Below are positions 53,034 through 61,542 of a DNA stretch of 64,000 bases, in pieces. Every line of letters starts with the position of its first letter. The first letter of the stretch is position 1. Source of the DNA: Nodularia sphaerocarpa UHCC 0038 (GTDB lineage Bacteria > Cyanobacteriota > Cyanobacteriia > Cyanobacteriales > Nostocaceae); assembly GCF_022376295.1 (NCBI RefSeq), contig NZ_CP060140.1:2670356-2734355 (forward strand), written 5' to 3'. The notes under the pieces are model-generated. The model saw only the letters and a program-made list of their open reading frames with translations. It had not been told where the DNA came from and ran no database searches. The position numbers and the translations under genes are program-made.

Positions 53034-54716
53034 CTACTCCTCACTTGCTGGCTCAGATGGAGCTGCTTCACGACTACGGCGTAATGAATTCCGCAACTGA
53101 TTTTGACTAGAAGATGAGCTATTGGCTGGTGCTGGTGCTGGTGCTGGTGCTGGTGCTGGTGTACTGGCTGTGGGACGGGGCCGCCTATTTGTACTAGGTT
53201 GCGCTACTGGTGCTGGTGCTGGCGCTGGTCGTGCTGCTGCTGGTGCTGGTGCTGGATTGGTTCGCTGACGCTTCACCCTACGCAAAGAATCTTTGACATT
53301 TGACTGGCTAGGAGTAGGAGTCGTACTTGTTCGAGATGATGAACCTGCGGCGGTGTTTTGCTGGCGCGGTTGTCTGACTGGGGTTGCTGCTGCGGGTCTG
53401 GTGACTGGTGCTGCTGGGGCTGTGGGTGTAATTTCTCGTCTGGCTCTGACTGTAGGTTTGCTGGTGGTGTTGGTAGCAGGAGTCTTTGCAGTGGGTGTGG
53501 GAGTGGAACTAGATGCTGCGCTCTCGCGGCTTCTCTGTCTTGCTTGCTCTTGTTCTTTCTTTTTCCGTTCTTGGAGTTGGCGGTGTCGCCGTGAACCTTC
53601 AAGAGCAAATTCTGTTGCTATTGATACTCCCTCTCTACCACTCTCTGAGGGCTTCAATTTCCAGTTACGCGCTTGTCTCAAGGTTTCTTCGTCTAATCTG
53701 CTGTTACCACTAGAGTTCACAATTCGCGCTCTGGTGACATTACCTTGGGAATCTGTATCAACAGCTACTTCTACTTTTCCCTCAATGCCTCGCCGTCTGG
53801 CAAACTCTGGATAGTTGGTACTGCACTGAGTACAAGCTGCACGACCATTACCTGAACCTCTGGAATTACCACTACTATTATTTTGCGGAGCTGTGTTTAT
53901 CTGTGGAGTTTTGGGCGCAGTGGGTGCGACTGCGACAGGCGATCGCTGTACTCTTGTATTATTATTTGTATTATTATTTGTATTATTAGTTGTAGTGGTA
54001 CTTGTTCCCGTACCTGAAGCTACTGTATTACTCGTTTGAGTGACTCTGGAATCTCTTAATCCACTTAAAGTTTTTCTGAGTTGTTCACTAGCTTGATTCG
54101 TCTGAGGAACTGCAATTGGTGATTGTGATGATGATGTTGAAGTCAACAGAGATTCTAACTTAGCTACAGATTCCTGGCGTGCAGGACTTGTTGGTGGGGG
54201 TGGCTGAGAAATTGTTGGTTGAGTTGGCTGAGAAATTGTTGGTTGAGTTGGCTGAGAAATTGTTGGTTGAGTTGGCTGGGAAATTGTTGGTTGAGTTGGC
54301 TGAGGAATCGGAGGAGCTTTAAAACTCTCCACCTTTGGTACTGGTGGAGTTACCGTTGGCTGCTGCTGTTGCGGTGCTACAGCAGGCTGGGAAAATGTTG
54401 GCTCAATTTTTACCGGAGTTATTGGTGTGACTCTACTCGTAACAATCTTGGTAGGTTCGGGTATTTTAATTTTTTCGGGAATTATTTCCGGTGGTTTTTC
54501 TGGTTTTTCCACCGGCGGCTCTTCTATGGGATCGATAATTGCTAACTCTATTGGTTCATATTGTTCTTTCGGCACTCTCACCAACAAACTACCTATACCA
54601 GAAGCTAGTACGCCGATGTGTAGCGTTAACGAACCAATCAGACTGTACATCAAGAAAGTCTTGAGAGCTTTAACTTCTTGGGAACGATGTTCGATAGTAA
54701 TGCCGGAAAAGCTCAT
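53034..54716 (-). CDS. TonB-like protein with long low-complexity C-terminal extension
   Basis: The 560-residue protein has a short cytoplasmic start, a membrane helix (about 19-42), a Pro/Glu/Lys-rich spacer typical of TonB, and a repeat SQPTQPTI (four times, from 24-base units at 54203-54304). A TonB C-terminal domain follows (about 295-375; FARRRGIEGKVEVAVDTDSQ, RQARNWKLKPSE) with a CTQC pair just before it. Instead of ending there, it carries another 185 residues rich in Arg, Ser, Ala, Pro and Thr, including (Ala-Pro)n runs from GCTGGT hexamers. TonB normally ends at its domain, so this tail is unusual. No ExbB/ExbD is nearby. Confidence 0.75.
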   Translation of the reverse strand: MSFSGITIEHRSQEVKALKTFLMYSLIGSLTLHIGVLASGIGSLLVRVPKEQYEPIELAIIDPIEEPPVEKPEKPPEIIPEKIKIPEPTKIVTSRVTPITPVKIEPTFSQPAVAPQQQQPTVTPPVPKVESFKAPPIPQPTQPTISQPTQPTISQPTQPTISQPTQPTISQPPPPTSPARQESVAKLESLLTSTSSSQSPIAVPQTNQASEQLRKTLSGLRDSRVTQTSNTVASGTGTSTTTTNNTNNNTNNNTRVQRSPVAVAPTAPKTPQINTAPQNNSSGNSRGSGNGRAACTQCSTNYPEFARRRGIEGKVEVAVDTDSQGNVTRARIVNSSGNSRLDEETLRQARNWKLKPSESGREGVSIATEFALEGSRRHRQLQERKKKEQEQARQRSRESAASSSTPTPTAKTPATNTTSKPTVRARREITPTAPAAPVTRPAAATPVRQPRQQNTAAGSSSRTSTTPTPSQSNVKDSLRRVKRQRTNPAPAPAAARPAPAPAPVAQPSTNRRPRPTASTPAPAPAPAPAPANSSSSSQNQLRNSLRRSREAAPSEPASEE

Positions 54717-54887
54717 AGTCTATTGCTACCTATTCTCACTTATCTAGTTATATTAAAACGCACAGGCTGAAAATATCAAGTAAAAATTGAAAATTCTTTC
54801 AGTAATCCTACGAAAACCTGTTTTAGCCCACACTTCCCAGTTTCTTCCTGAGCATAAGGCTTGTCTGCCTATAGATTGAGGTACTCG

Positions 54888-54936
54888 AACCCCACCCCCA
54901 ACCCGCTCCGGTGCAAGCAAGGAGGAGGCTATGATA
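54888..54936. repeat. GC-rich palindromic repeat, fourth copy (inverted, degenerate)
   Basis: AACCCCACCCCCAACCC followed by CTCCGGTGCAAGCAAGGAGGAGGCTATGATA. It is inverted relative to the copy at 26377-26418 and its stem is weakened by changes. Confidence 0.65.
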
Positions 54937-55418
54937 TAGCTTATATGATTAGGAAAGGCTATATGTCATGGAATATAGATAAAAATTCTTCTTTTTTATC
55001 GACTGATATTTTATTTTAATTCTTCGCAAAATAGTATCAATTATTGTGATTTATCCTAAATTTGCCAGAAAAACTGTATATTAAATTACAAATTAACTAT
55101 GCTCAGAATATTCAATTACTAAGTCAGAATATATACTATATACTTATAAAATTTTTCTTCTCCTTACTAAAGCTGCTGTGTACACACAAGTATAAAAACG
55201 TTTATTTGCATAGTGTGCGTTAACCCATGCCATGTTGACACATTAATATCTTTGGTATGCGTTATTTATCTTAAGATAAGAATACAGAAGCACTTTCAAT
55301 TTCATTAGTAAACTTAAGTAAGTTTATTTAGCGGTTAATAGCTAGTTACAAAAAATTAGCATCACAAAAATCTGTCTTTGAAGTAGGCTTGTAGCATCTC
55401 AACGCTTGTATTATTTTT
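54937..55418. other. AT-rich control region upstream of agrE/argZ
   Basis: About 480 bases with no gene. It probably holds the agrE/argZ promoter. A half-site-like GTTAATAGCTAGTTAC occurs near 55336, but it does not fit the NtcA consensus GTA-N8-TAC. Confidence 0.4.
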
Positions 55419-57530
55419 ATGACTTCCTTGATTCGCTTCTTAATGTGCGCCCCTGACCACTACGATGTAGACTATGTAATTAATCCCTGGATGGAAGGGA
55501 ATATTCACAAGTCTTCGCGCGATCGCGCCGTGGAACAGTGGGAAAAACTGCACCACATCCTCAAACAACACGCCATTGTCGATTTAGTACCGCCCCAGAT
55601 TGGTTGGCCTGACATGGTGTTTACCGCCAACGCTGGTTTAGTCTTGGGAAAAAATGTTGTCCTGAGTCGATTTCTCCACAAAGAACGTCAGGGAGAAGAG
55701 CCTTTCTTTCAAAACTGGTTTGAGGAAAACGGTTACACGGTGAATTTACTCCCGAAAGACTTACCCTTTGAAGGTGCTGGAGATGCACTTTTAGATCGGG
55801 AAGGACGTTGGTTATGGGCTGGTTATGGTTTTCGCTCAGAATTAGATTCTCACCCTTATTTAGCTAAATGGTTAGATATTGAGGTGCTGTCCCTGCGCTT
55901 AATTGATGAGCGCTTCTATCACCTAGATACCTGCTTCTGTCCTTTGGCTAACGGCTATTTATTGTATTATCCCGGCGCTTTTGATGCTTATTCTAACCGC
56001 TTAATAGAAATGCGAGTTGCGCCAGAAAAGCGGATCGCAATTACCGAAGCTGATGCTGTCAACTTCGCCTGTAATACGGTGAATGTGGAAAGCATCGTGA
56101 TTATGAACAAAGCCAGCAATACTTTAAAAACACGTTTAGCAGATTTTGGTTTCCGAGTTATTGAAACCCCTTTGACAGAATTCCTCAAAGCCGGTGGTGC
56201 TGCTAAATGTCTCACACTCAGAGTCACGGAACCAATAGATACAGAAATTCATGCGAATGTCTCGGTCGAAAGTCGCGTGATTCGCATGGAAGGTCATTTG
56301 CTGGACTCTGGTTTGATTAACCAAGCTCTAGATTTGATTGTGGATACTGGCGGAAGTTTCCAAGTGATGAATTTTAACTTGGGAGAACAACGCCAAAGTA
56401 CATCTGCGGCTGAGGTGCGAGTGTCAGCGCCTTCTCATGGAGTGATGGAAGAAATCATCTCGCAGTTAATTGATTTGGGTGCTGTCGATTTACCCCAAGA
56501 TGAACGAGATGCTAAATTACAGCCTGTAATTCAAGCTGGTGTCGCTCCTGATGATTTCTATGTGAGTACGATTTATCCTACGGAAGTGCGGATTAATGGT
56601 GAATGGGTAAGGGTGCAGAATCAGCGCATGGATGGCGCGATCGCCATTACTCAAACTGCCAATGGTTTAGTCGCTAAGTGTAAACTGTTACGTGACTTAG
56701 AAATTGGTGACAGAGTAATTGTAGATGTACTCGGTATCCGGACTATCCGTAAAACTGAATCCCGCGAACAGCGTAATTCTCAAGAATTTAGCTTTATGTC
56801 CTCTGGGGTTTCCAGCGAAAGACGTGTGGAAATTGTGGTGGAACAAGTGGCTTGGGAATTACGTAAAATTAGGGATGCTGGCGGTAAAGTAGTTGTCACT
56901 GCGGGTCCTGTGGTGATTCACACTGGCGGCGGCGAACATTTGGCGCAACTAATTCGGGAAGGATATGTACAGGCGCTCTTGGGTGGGAATGCGATCGCAG
57001 TCCATGACATTGAGCAAAATATGATGGGGACTTCCCTCGGTGTGGACATGAAGCGGGGTGTCGCCGTGCGGGGTGGGCATCGCCATCACCTTAAAGCCAT
57101 CAATATTATCCGCCGTTATGGCAGCATTGCCAAGGCTGTGGAAGCGGGTGTGGTTAAAAATGGTGTGATGTATGAATGTGTATCTAATAATATACCTTTC
57201 AGCCTCGCTGGTTCGATTAGGGATGATGGCCCTTTGCCTGATACCCAAACGGATTTGATTAAGGCACAGGAGGAATACGCCAAGCTGATTGAGGGTGCGG
57301 AGATGATTTTGATGCTGTCCTCAATGCTACACTCGATTGGGGTGGGAAATATGACTCCGGCTGGGGTGAAGATGGTCTGTGTAGATATTAATCCAGCTGT
57401 GGTGACTAAGTTAAGCGATCGCGGTTCTGTGGAATCGGTGGGTGTGGTTACTGATGTGGGTTTGTTCCTCAGTCTGTTGATTCAGCAGTTGGAAAAGTTG
57501 ACAAATCCTTATGTTGCTAGTGTAGGTTAA
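55419..57530 (+). CDS. agrE: Bifunctional arginine dihydrolase/ornithine cyclodeaminase (AgrE/ArgZ)
   Basis: This enzyme turns arginine into ornithine, CO2 and two ammonia, then ornithine into proline, the step after cyanophycin breakdown that feeds nitrogen from heterocyst stores. The 703 residues have an N-terminal amidinotransferase-fold domain (1-270) with catalytic His168 (FYHLDTC) and Cys264 (GGAAKCLTLR) at the positions known for ArgZ. A LOR/SDH-type middle part leads into the ornithine cyclodeaminase domain (about 410-690; GPVVIHTGGGEHL, GGNAIAVHDIEQNMMGTSLG). Length and order match Anabaena AgrE. It starts at ATG 55419; a DUF2085 gene follows after 38 bases. Confidence 0.92.
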   Translation: MTSLIRFLMCAPDHYDVDYVINPWMEGNIHKSSRDRAVEQWEKLHHILKQHAIVDLVPPQIGWPDMVFTANAGLVLGKNVVLSRFLHKERQGEEPFFQNWFEENGYTVNLLPKDLPFEGAGDALLDREGRWLWAGYGFRSELDSHPYLAKWLDIEVLSLRLIDERFYHLDTCFCPLANGYLLYYPGAFDAYSNRLIEMRVAPEKRIAITEADAVNFACNTVNVESIVIMNKASNTLKTRLADFGFRVIETPLTEFLKAGGAAKCLTLRVTEPIDTEIHANVSVESRVIRMEGHLLDSGLINQALDLIVDTGGSFQVMNFNLGEQRQSTSAAEVRVSAPSHGVMEEIISQLIDLGAVDLPQDERDAKLQPVIQAGVAPDDFYVSTIYPTEVRINGEWVRVQNQRMDGAIAITQTANGLVAKCKLLRDLEIGDRVIVDVLGIRTIRKTESREQRNSQEFSFMSSGVSSERRVEIVVEQVAWELRKIRDAGGKVVVTAGPVVIHTGGGEHLAQLIREGYVQALLGGNAIAVHDIEQNMMGTSLGVDMKRGVAVRGGHRHHLKAINIIRRYGSIAKAVEAGVVKNGVMYECVSNNIPFSLAGSIRDDGPLPDTQTDLIKAQEEYAKLIEGAEMILMLSSMLHSIGVGNMTPAGVKMVCVDINPAVVTKLSDRGSVESVGVVTDVGLFLSLLIQQLEKLTNPYVASVG

Positions 57531-57539
57531 GAAATGTAT

Positions 57540-57568
57540 CACGCAGAGGCGCAGAGGCGCAGAGAGGA
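57540..57568. repeat. 'cgcagaggcgcagag' repeat directly before a start codon
   Basis: CACGCAGAGGCGCAGAGG followed by CGCAGAGAGGA abuts ATG 57569. The repeat itself supplies AGAGAGG as the only ribosome-binding-like sequence for the DUF2085 gene. It is a member of the family also seen at 25404, 60284, 61432 and 62289. Confidence 0.8.
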
Positions 57569-58087
57569 ATGAAGAGAGTAGTTTTTCAGGAAGATTTGCA
57601 GGTTAATTGGGTGAGTTTTATTGCTGATTTCCTGTTGGTGGGGATGGTTTTTGGTCCACCTATTGCTCCTTTTTTGGCTGCGTCTGATGTGTCTTTGCTG
57701 GGTAGGATTGCGGACATTATTTATTTCATGGGTAATCATGTCTGTCCGCAACCTGATATGGGTTTGGATTTAGCACCCCCGTTTATTATGGCTGTTTGTA
57801 TGCGTTGCTATGGTACTGTTTCGGGGTTGCTATTTACTCGTTTGTTATATGGGGTAACTGGTGGTAAGGGTTTTTACTGGTTAAGTCAATATGGTTGGAA
57901 TGGTGCGGCTTTGGCTAGTGTGTTAATGATGGCTTATCCTTTGGAATTGGCTGCACAAGTTTTTGGTTTATGGGATTTTAATAATTATTTGGTCACACCT
58001 TTTGGGTTAATTACTGGTTTGGCTTGGGGTTTATTTACTATGCCGATTTTTCATCAGTCGCAGCATAATCATTTGTATAAAATTTAA
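57569..58087 (+). CDS. DUF2085-family membrane protein
   Basis: The 172-residue protein has about four hydrophobic helices and the DUF2085 signature: NHVCPQPDMG followed by MAVCMRCYGTVSGLL, where His and Cys residues could bind a metal or heme. The role of the family is unknown. It starts 38 bases after agrE/argZ on the same strand and may be read from the same transcript, although a dispersed repeat lies between. Codon use is T-rich in wobble positions, unlike agrE/argZ. Confidence 0.8.
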   Translation: MKRVVFQEDLQVNWVSFIADFLLVGMVFGPPIAPFLAASDVSLLGRIADIIYFMGNHVCPQPDMGLDLAPPFIMAVCMRCYGTVSGLLFTRLLYGVTGGKGFYWLSQYGWNGAALASVLMMAYPLELAAQVFGLWDFNNYLVTPFGLITGLAWGLFTMPIFHQSQHNHLYKI

Positions 58088-58100
58088 TATGAATAATCAA

Positions 58101-58130
58101 ACGCCGATAAACGCCGATAAACGCCGATAA
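58101..58130. repeat. Three 10-base tandem units ACGCCGATAA
   Basis: Three exact copies of ACGCCGATAA follow the DUF2085 stop. The same word occurs singly in the inverted repeat at 31077-31127. The 300-base gap up to the next gene holds nothing else except an ACTCTGCGTACTCTGTGCCTC stretch at 58251-58271. Confidence 0.8.
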
Positions 58131-58410
58131 ATACAGATTTTTAATTGTTTGTTTTGCTCGGTTTTCACAACATCTATTGTTAAATTAACTGTATTTTCCT
58201 AAAATTTTGCTTTAATAGTAATCTTACGCAAAAAACTCTCAAACTCTCATGACTCTGCGTACTCTGTGCCTCTGTGGTTAGTTAACTCCTGATTTAAGCG
58301 TAATTACTGATACAGATTATCCTATTTTCTGGATAAACTAAGAGAGAAACTAATACATTTGTATTATCAGGCTTGTAGCTGACCATAGTTAACTCAGAGG
58401 GGTGTACCAA

Positions 58411-60258
58411 ATGATTAATACCAGTTACGACTTTGACCAAGCTATCCTACCTACAGGTTCTTCATTAAAAACAAATATTTTGCTGCGTTTTCGGGCTGAT
58501 ATTGCGGAATCTCCCCGACGTAACCTGAATCTTTCTTTGGTAATTGACCGTTCCGGCTCTATGGCTGGTGGTGCTTTGCATCACGCACTTAAAGCTGCTG
58601 AGTCTGTCGTGGATCAACTCGAATCAAATGATATTCTTTCAGTGGTGGTTTACGATGATGAAGTAAATACCGTTATTTCACCCCAACCTGTAACTGACAA
58701 GTCTGAACTGAAAAAATCCATCCGCAAAGTCAGAGTCGGCGGTATTACTAATTTATCTGGGGGTTGGCTCAAAGGTTGCGAATATGTGAAAACGCAACTT
58801 GATCCGCAAAAAATTAACCGTGTGCTTCTACTTACCGATGGTCACGCCAATATGGGTATTGTAGACCCCAAGGTGCTGACAGCGACATCAGCAAAAAAAG
58901 CTGAGGAAGGTATCACTACAACTACATTGGGATTTGCTCAAGGTTTTAATGAAGATTTGTTAATTGGTATGGCGAGAGCCGCCAATGGTAATTTCTACTT
59001 TATTCAAAGCATTGACGATGCAACGGAAGTTTTTAACATTGAGTTAGACAGTCTTAGAGCCGTGGTAGGTCAAAATCTGACAGTAACTCTGGAATTGGCT
59101 GATGGTGTTAGCCTCGTTGATACTTTAAGTTTATCTACAGTTAGTCACAATCAAGCTGGTCAAGCGGTGATTAGTTTGGGCGAACTTTACGAAGGGGAAG
59201 ATAAACTTTTGGGGCTGAGTCTGGATATATCCTCACCACCAGTTGGTGATTTACCTGTAATGAAGCTGCATTACCGCGCTGATGTTGTCCAAGATAACGT
59301 GATTTCAAGTGTGTCAGGTACAGCCGATGTGGTCGCTAAAGTTGGTACTATCGAGGAAGCTGCGGCTGCGTCTTCGAGCCATGTTATCCTGGAACTGAGT
59401 CGCCTGACTATTGCTAAAGCTAAAGAAATAGCCCTTGATTTAGCTGAACATGGCAGACATGAGGAAGCTGAACAAACCCTGCGGATATTAGTCAAAGACC
59501 TTCAGGATAAAGGGTTAAATGAGAATTTTGAAATTGCTGAAGAGATAGATCAGCTAGAGTATTTCGCTGGTAGAATTGCTCAAAAAGCTTTGGGTAATGC
59601 GGGACGTAAAGAACTGCGAGACCAAACTTACCAGACAATGACACGCAATCGCAGTGATTTGGCGGGACGTGGTGTGACTGCTGGCGATGAAGTCTATGCA
59701 ATCCCGGTGGTGAATGAAGTCGGTTCTGGGGTAGAACTGCGCTGTGTTCGCGAAGGTGGTAAATTGCGGGTTAAAGTTGTGTCTGAGGGTTACGATACCA
59801 GTAAGAATGTCCAGTTTCCGCGCGGGATTCGGGCTGAAGGCGCACGCTATGTGGTGGAAGGATTGGAATTGTCGAGCGATCGCACTTTTTACCGTGTCTG
59901 TGGAGACATTACTCGTTTTGCTCAAGCGGGTGTCGCAGATACTTTTGCTAACCGTAGAACTACGCAACGCGTTAGCACTGGTAAAGCTTCCAAAGGTCCG
60001 GCCAGTGCTGCTGACTTGGAAACAACTGATACTGTGGATCATCAGGTTTTAGTGCAGTGTGTCAAAGATGGTAGTAAGCTCAGAGCCAGGGTGGTTTCTG
60101 ACGGTTATGAACCAGATTGGAATATGCGTTTTCCTCGTTCGGTGCGGGAAGAAGGAATGCTTTACGTTGTTGATGAGGTGAAGACAGCGCCTGATGGTAA
60201 GTCTTATATTGCTTGTGGGGATATTAAGCGTTTTGTGCAACCTACGATTAATAATTAG
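58411..60258 (+). CDS. VWA-domain protein with duplicated C-terminal module
   Basis: The protein (about 615 residues) has a von Willebrand type A domain (about 35-215) with an intact metal site (LVIDRSGSMAGG; Thr in ITNLSGG; LLTDGHAN). A beta-rich region and a helical part (about 310-420) follow. The end holds two copies of a 65-residue module (about 442-508 and 546-611), each with LRCVREGGKLRVKVVSEGYD or LVQCVKDGSKLRARVVSDGY, then FPRxxRxEGxxYVV and CGDIxRF. The module has no name I know. No signal peptide, so it is cytoplasmic. ATG 58411 has GAGGGG before it. Confidence 0.8.
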   Translation: MINTSYDFDQAILPTGSSLKTNILLRFRADIAESPRRNLNLSLVIDRSGSMAGGALHHALKAAESVVDQLESNDILSVVVYDDEVNTVISPQPVTDKSELKKSIRKVRVGGITNLSGGWLKGCEYVKTQLDPQKINRVLLLTDGHANMGIVDPKVLTATSAKKAEEGITTTTLGFAQGFNEDLLIGMARAANGNFYFIQSIDDATEVFNIELDSLRAVVGQNLTVTLELADGVSLVDTLSLSTVSHNQAGQAVISLGELYEGEDKLLGLSLDISSPPVGDLPVMKLHYRADVVQDNVISSVSGTADVVAKVGTIEEAAAASSSHVILELSRLTIAKAKEIALDLAEHGRHEEAEQTLRILVKDLQDKGLNENFEIAEEIDQLEYFAGRIAQKALGNAGRKELRDQTYQTMTRNRSDLAGRGVTAGDEVYAIPVVNEVGSGVELRCVREGGKLRVKVVSEGYDTSKNVQFPRGIRAEGARYVVEGLELSSDRTFYRVCGDITRFAQAGVADTFANRRTTQRVSTGKASKGPASAADLETTDTVDHQVLVQCVKDGSKLRARVVSDGYEPDWNMRFPRSVREEGMLYVVDEVKTAPDGKSYIACGDIKRFVQPTINN

Positions 60259-60283
60259 GCGTTGTTGAATTAAGATTTCAACT

Positions 60284-60353
60284 CACGCAGAGGCGCAGAG
60301 TCGCAGAGAGAGTTTAAGTTTTGTAGGGTGGGTTAGCGCAGCGTAACCCACCA
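60284..60353. repeat. Two dispersed repeats between convergent genes
   Basis: ACGCAGAGGCGCAGAGTCGC (60284-60312) is followed by a hairpin GGTGGGTTA/TAACCCACC (60324-60353, inverted copy of 10399-10424). They lie between the VWA gene and the DUF6745-like gene and may stop both transcripts. Confidence 0.75.
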
Positions 60354-60368
60354 TTAACTTTTTTTAGC

Positions 60369-61067
60369 TTATGCTTCAATTAATGGATTATAATCATTTG
60401 GGTTGGTGAAGCCTGCAATCCACGCTGCTGCTTGATGACAATTTCTGATATGAGGGGGAACGCGTAAAACATGAATGTGTCCTGTGGATGGACAGGTGAC
60501 TTTTAAAACCATTAGCGGTTCGTCGTCTTCAAAGGGGATGTAGACAAGTTGACGTTCTCCGCCAGCATCTTGATCGCGATCGCGCACCAAACCCCCCACT
60601 TGCTGCAATAATATTTCATATCCCAAACGCTCGATGAGTACACGGCGTAATTCCACATTCTCGATGTTAAGAATATCTTGCCCTGTGATCGAATCTGATG
60701 CAAAAGCAATTTGATCATTTACCTGCACACCTCGCCAGCGCAAAACGAAACCATGTCCCGCCGGTAAACTGGTAATTCCGCTATTAGCTAACTCAATTCC
60801 ATGTGTAACGTGTAGACCTTGGGGAAGTGTAGTTAAGTTTACGCAGTCGCTGATATCTAGGCTTTCACAGGTAAGATTTTCGGGTAAATTGTAAATATCT
60901 GATGCGCCGCTTAAATTCAAATTACCCAAGACACGCATCCCATCCCAGGCGCGATGTGCCAAAATGAGTTTTCTGGCAGTTTCAGGCGATACAGGCTCAT
61001 GGCTGGCTTGAGAGTGCTGTTTAATGGGCTTTTTGGGTATGCGCCCCTTGGACATCAAATTTAGCAT
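60369..61067 (-). CDS. DUF6745-like protein with leucine-rich-type repeats
   Basis: The 232-residue protein has a basic start, a short stretch of leucine-rich-type strands (LNLSGASDIYNLPENLTCES, LTTLPQGLHV, ITSLPAGHGF) and a C-terminal domain with ELRRVLIERLGYEILLQQ, VYIPFEDDEPLMVLKVTCPS and VPPHIRNCHQAAAWIAGF. I recall this last part as the DUF6745 family, of unknown role. Its ATG overlaps the stop of the gene upstream (TAATG), so the two are very likely coupled. Certainty about the family name is moderate. Confidence 0.65.
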   Translation of the reverse strand: MLNLMSKGRIPKKPIKQHSQASHEPVSPETARKLILAHRAWDGMRVLGNLNLSGASDIYNLPENLTCESLDISDCVNLTTLPQGLHVTHGIELANSGITSLPAGHGFVLRWRGVQVNDQIAFASDSITGQDILNIENVELRRVLIERLGYEILLQQVGGLVRDRDQDAGGERQLVYIPFEDDEPLMVLKVTCPSTGHIHVLRVPPHIRNCHQAAAWIAGFTNPNDYNPLIEA

Positions 61068-61366
61068 TAGTCCTCTACCTCTACATAAGCATTAGGACGG
61101 TATTCCCGTTGTTTCCAAACTCGATAAAACCCTTGGGGTAATTCAATGGCGCGATGTTCTTCATGAATTAAGGTAGCACTGGGTGCTTTGACTTCCAGAA
61201 ATAACTCACTACCATCTACCCACAATTGTACTGCTTGGGTTTGCTGAATGCGATGGCTATGTCCGGTAACTTCACCGTGTGCGAGAGTCGTACCTGTCCG
61301 CTTTTGCACACCTACGGGTAAAGTCGGAATTTTGCTGATCAGAACGTCGCCATGTCTGTAAAGCAT
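61067..61366 (-). CDS. Small protein coupled to the DUF6745-like gene
   Basis: The 99-residue protein is beta-rich (MLYRHGDVLISKIPTLPVGV, TLAHGEVTGHSHRI, FYRVWKQREYRP) with a His-containing turn (HGEVTGHSH). No cofactor site is certain. It is the first gene of a two-gene unit with the DUF6745-like gene, one base overlapping. I do not know its function. Confidence 0.65.
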   Translation of the reverse strand: MLYRHGDVLISKIPTLPVGVQKRTGTTLAHGEVTGHSHRIQQTQAVQLWVDGSELFLEVKAPSATLIHEEHRAIELPQGFYRVWKQREYRPNAYVEVED

Positions 61367-61431
61367 ATCAGTTTGGGGTTAGTTGCGATCGCTATTCATC
61401 TTCTAATTTTATACTGCTTTAGGAATTTATT

Positions 61432-61461
61432 TCACGCAGAGGCGCAGAGGCGCAGAGAGTT
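61432..61461. repeat. Dispersed 'acgcagaggcgcagag' repeat
   Basis: CACGCAGAGGCGCAGAGG then CGCAGAGAGTTGG, in the divergent gap between the coupled pair and the UDG-like gene. Confidence 0.8.
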
Positions 61462-61542
61462 GGAGAGTTTGCTTGACATTACATTTATACTCGCTTAATT
61501 TTCAACAAACCAACTAAATTAAATACGTAAAAATGCGTAATT

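Noticed and set aside
53273..53814. Several long frames overlapping the TonB-like gene in other frames and on the other strand
   Set aside because: They are shadows of low-complexity, repeat-rich coding DNA.
54871..54900. tRNA-like segment with TACTCGAACCCC
   Set aside because: No cloverleaf can be formed; it is the start of a degenerate palindromic repeat.
55325..55350. Possible NtcA site upstream of agrE/argZ
   Set aside because: GTTAATAGCTAGTTAC does not match GTA-N8-TAC.
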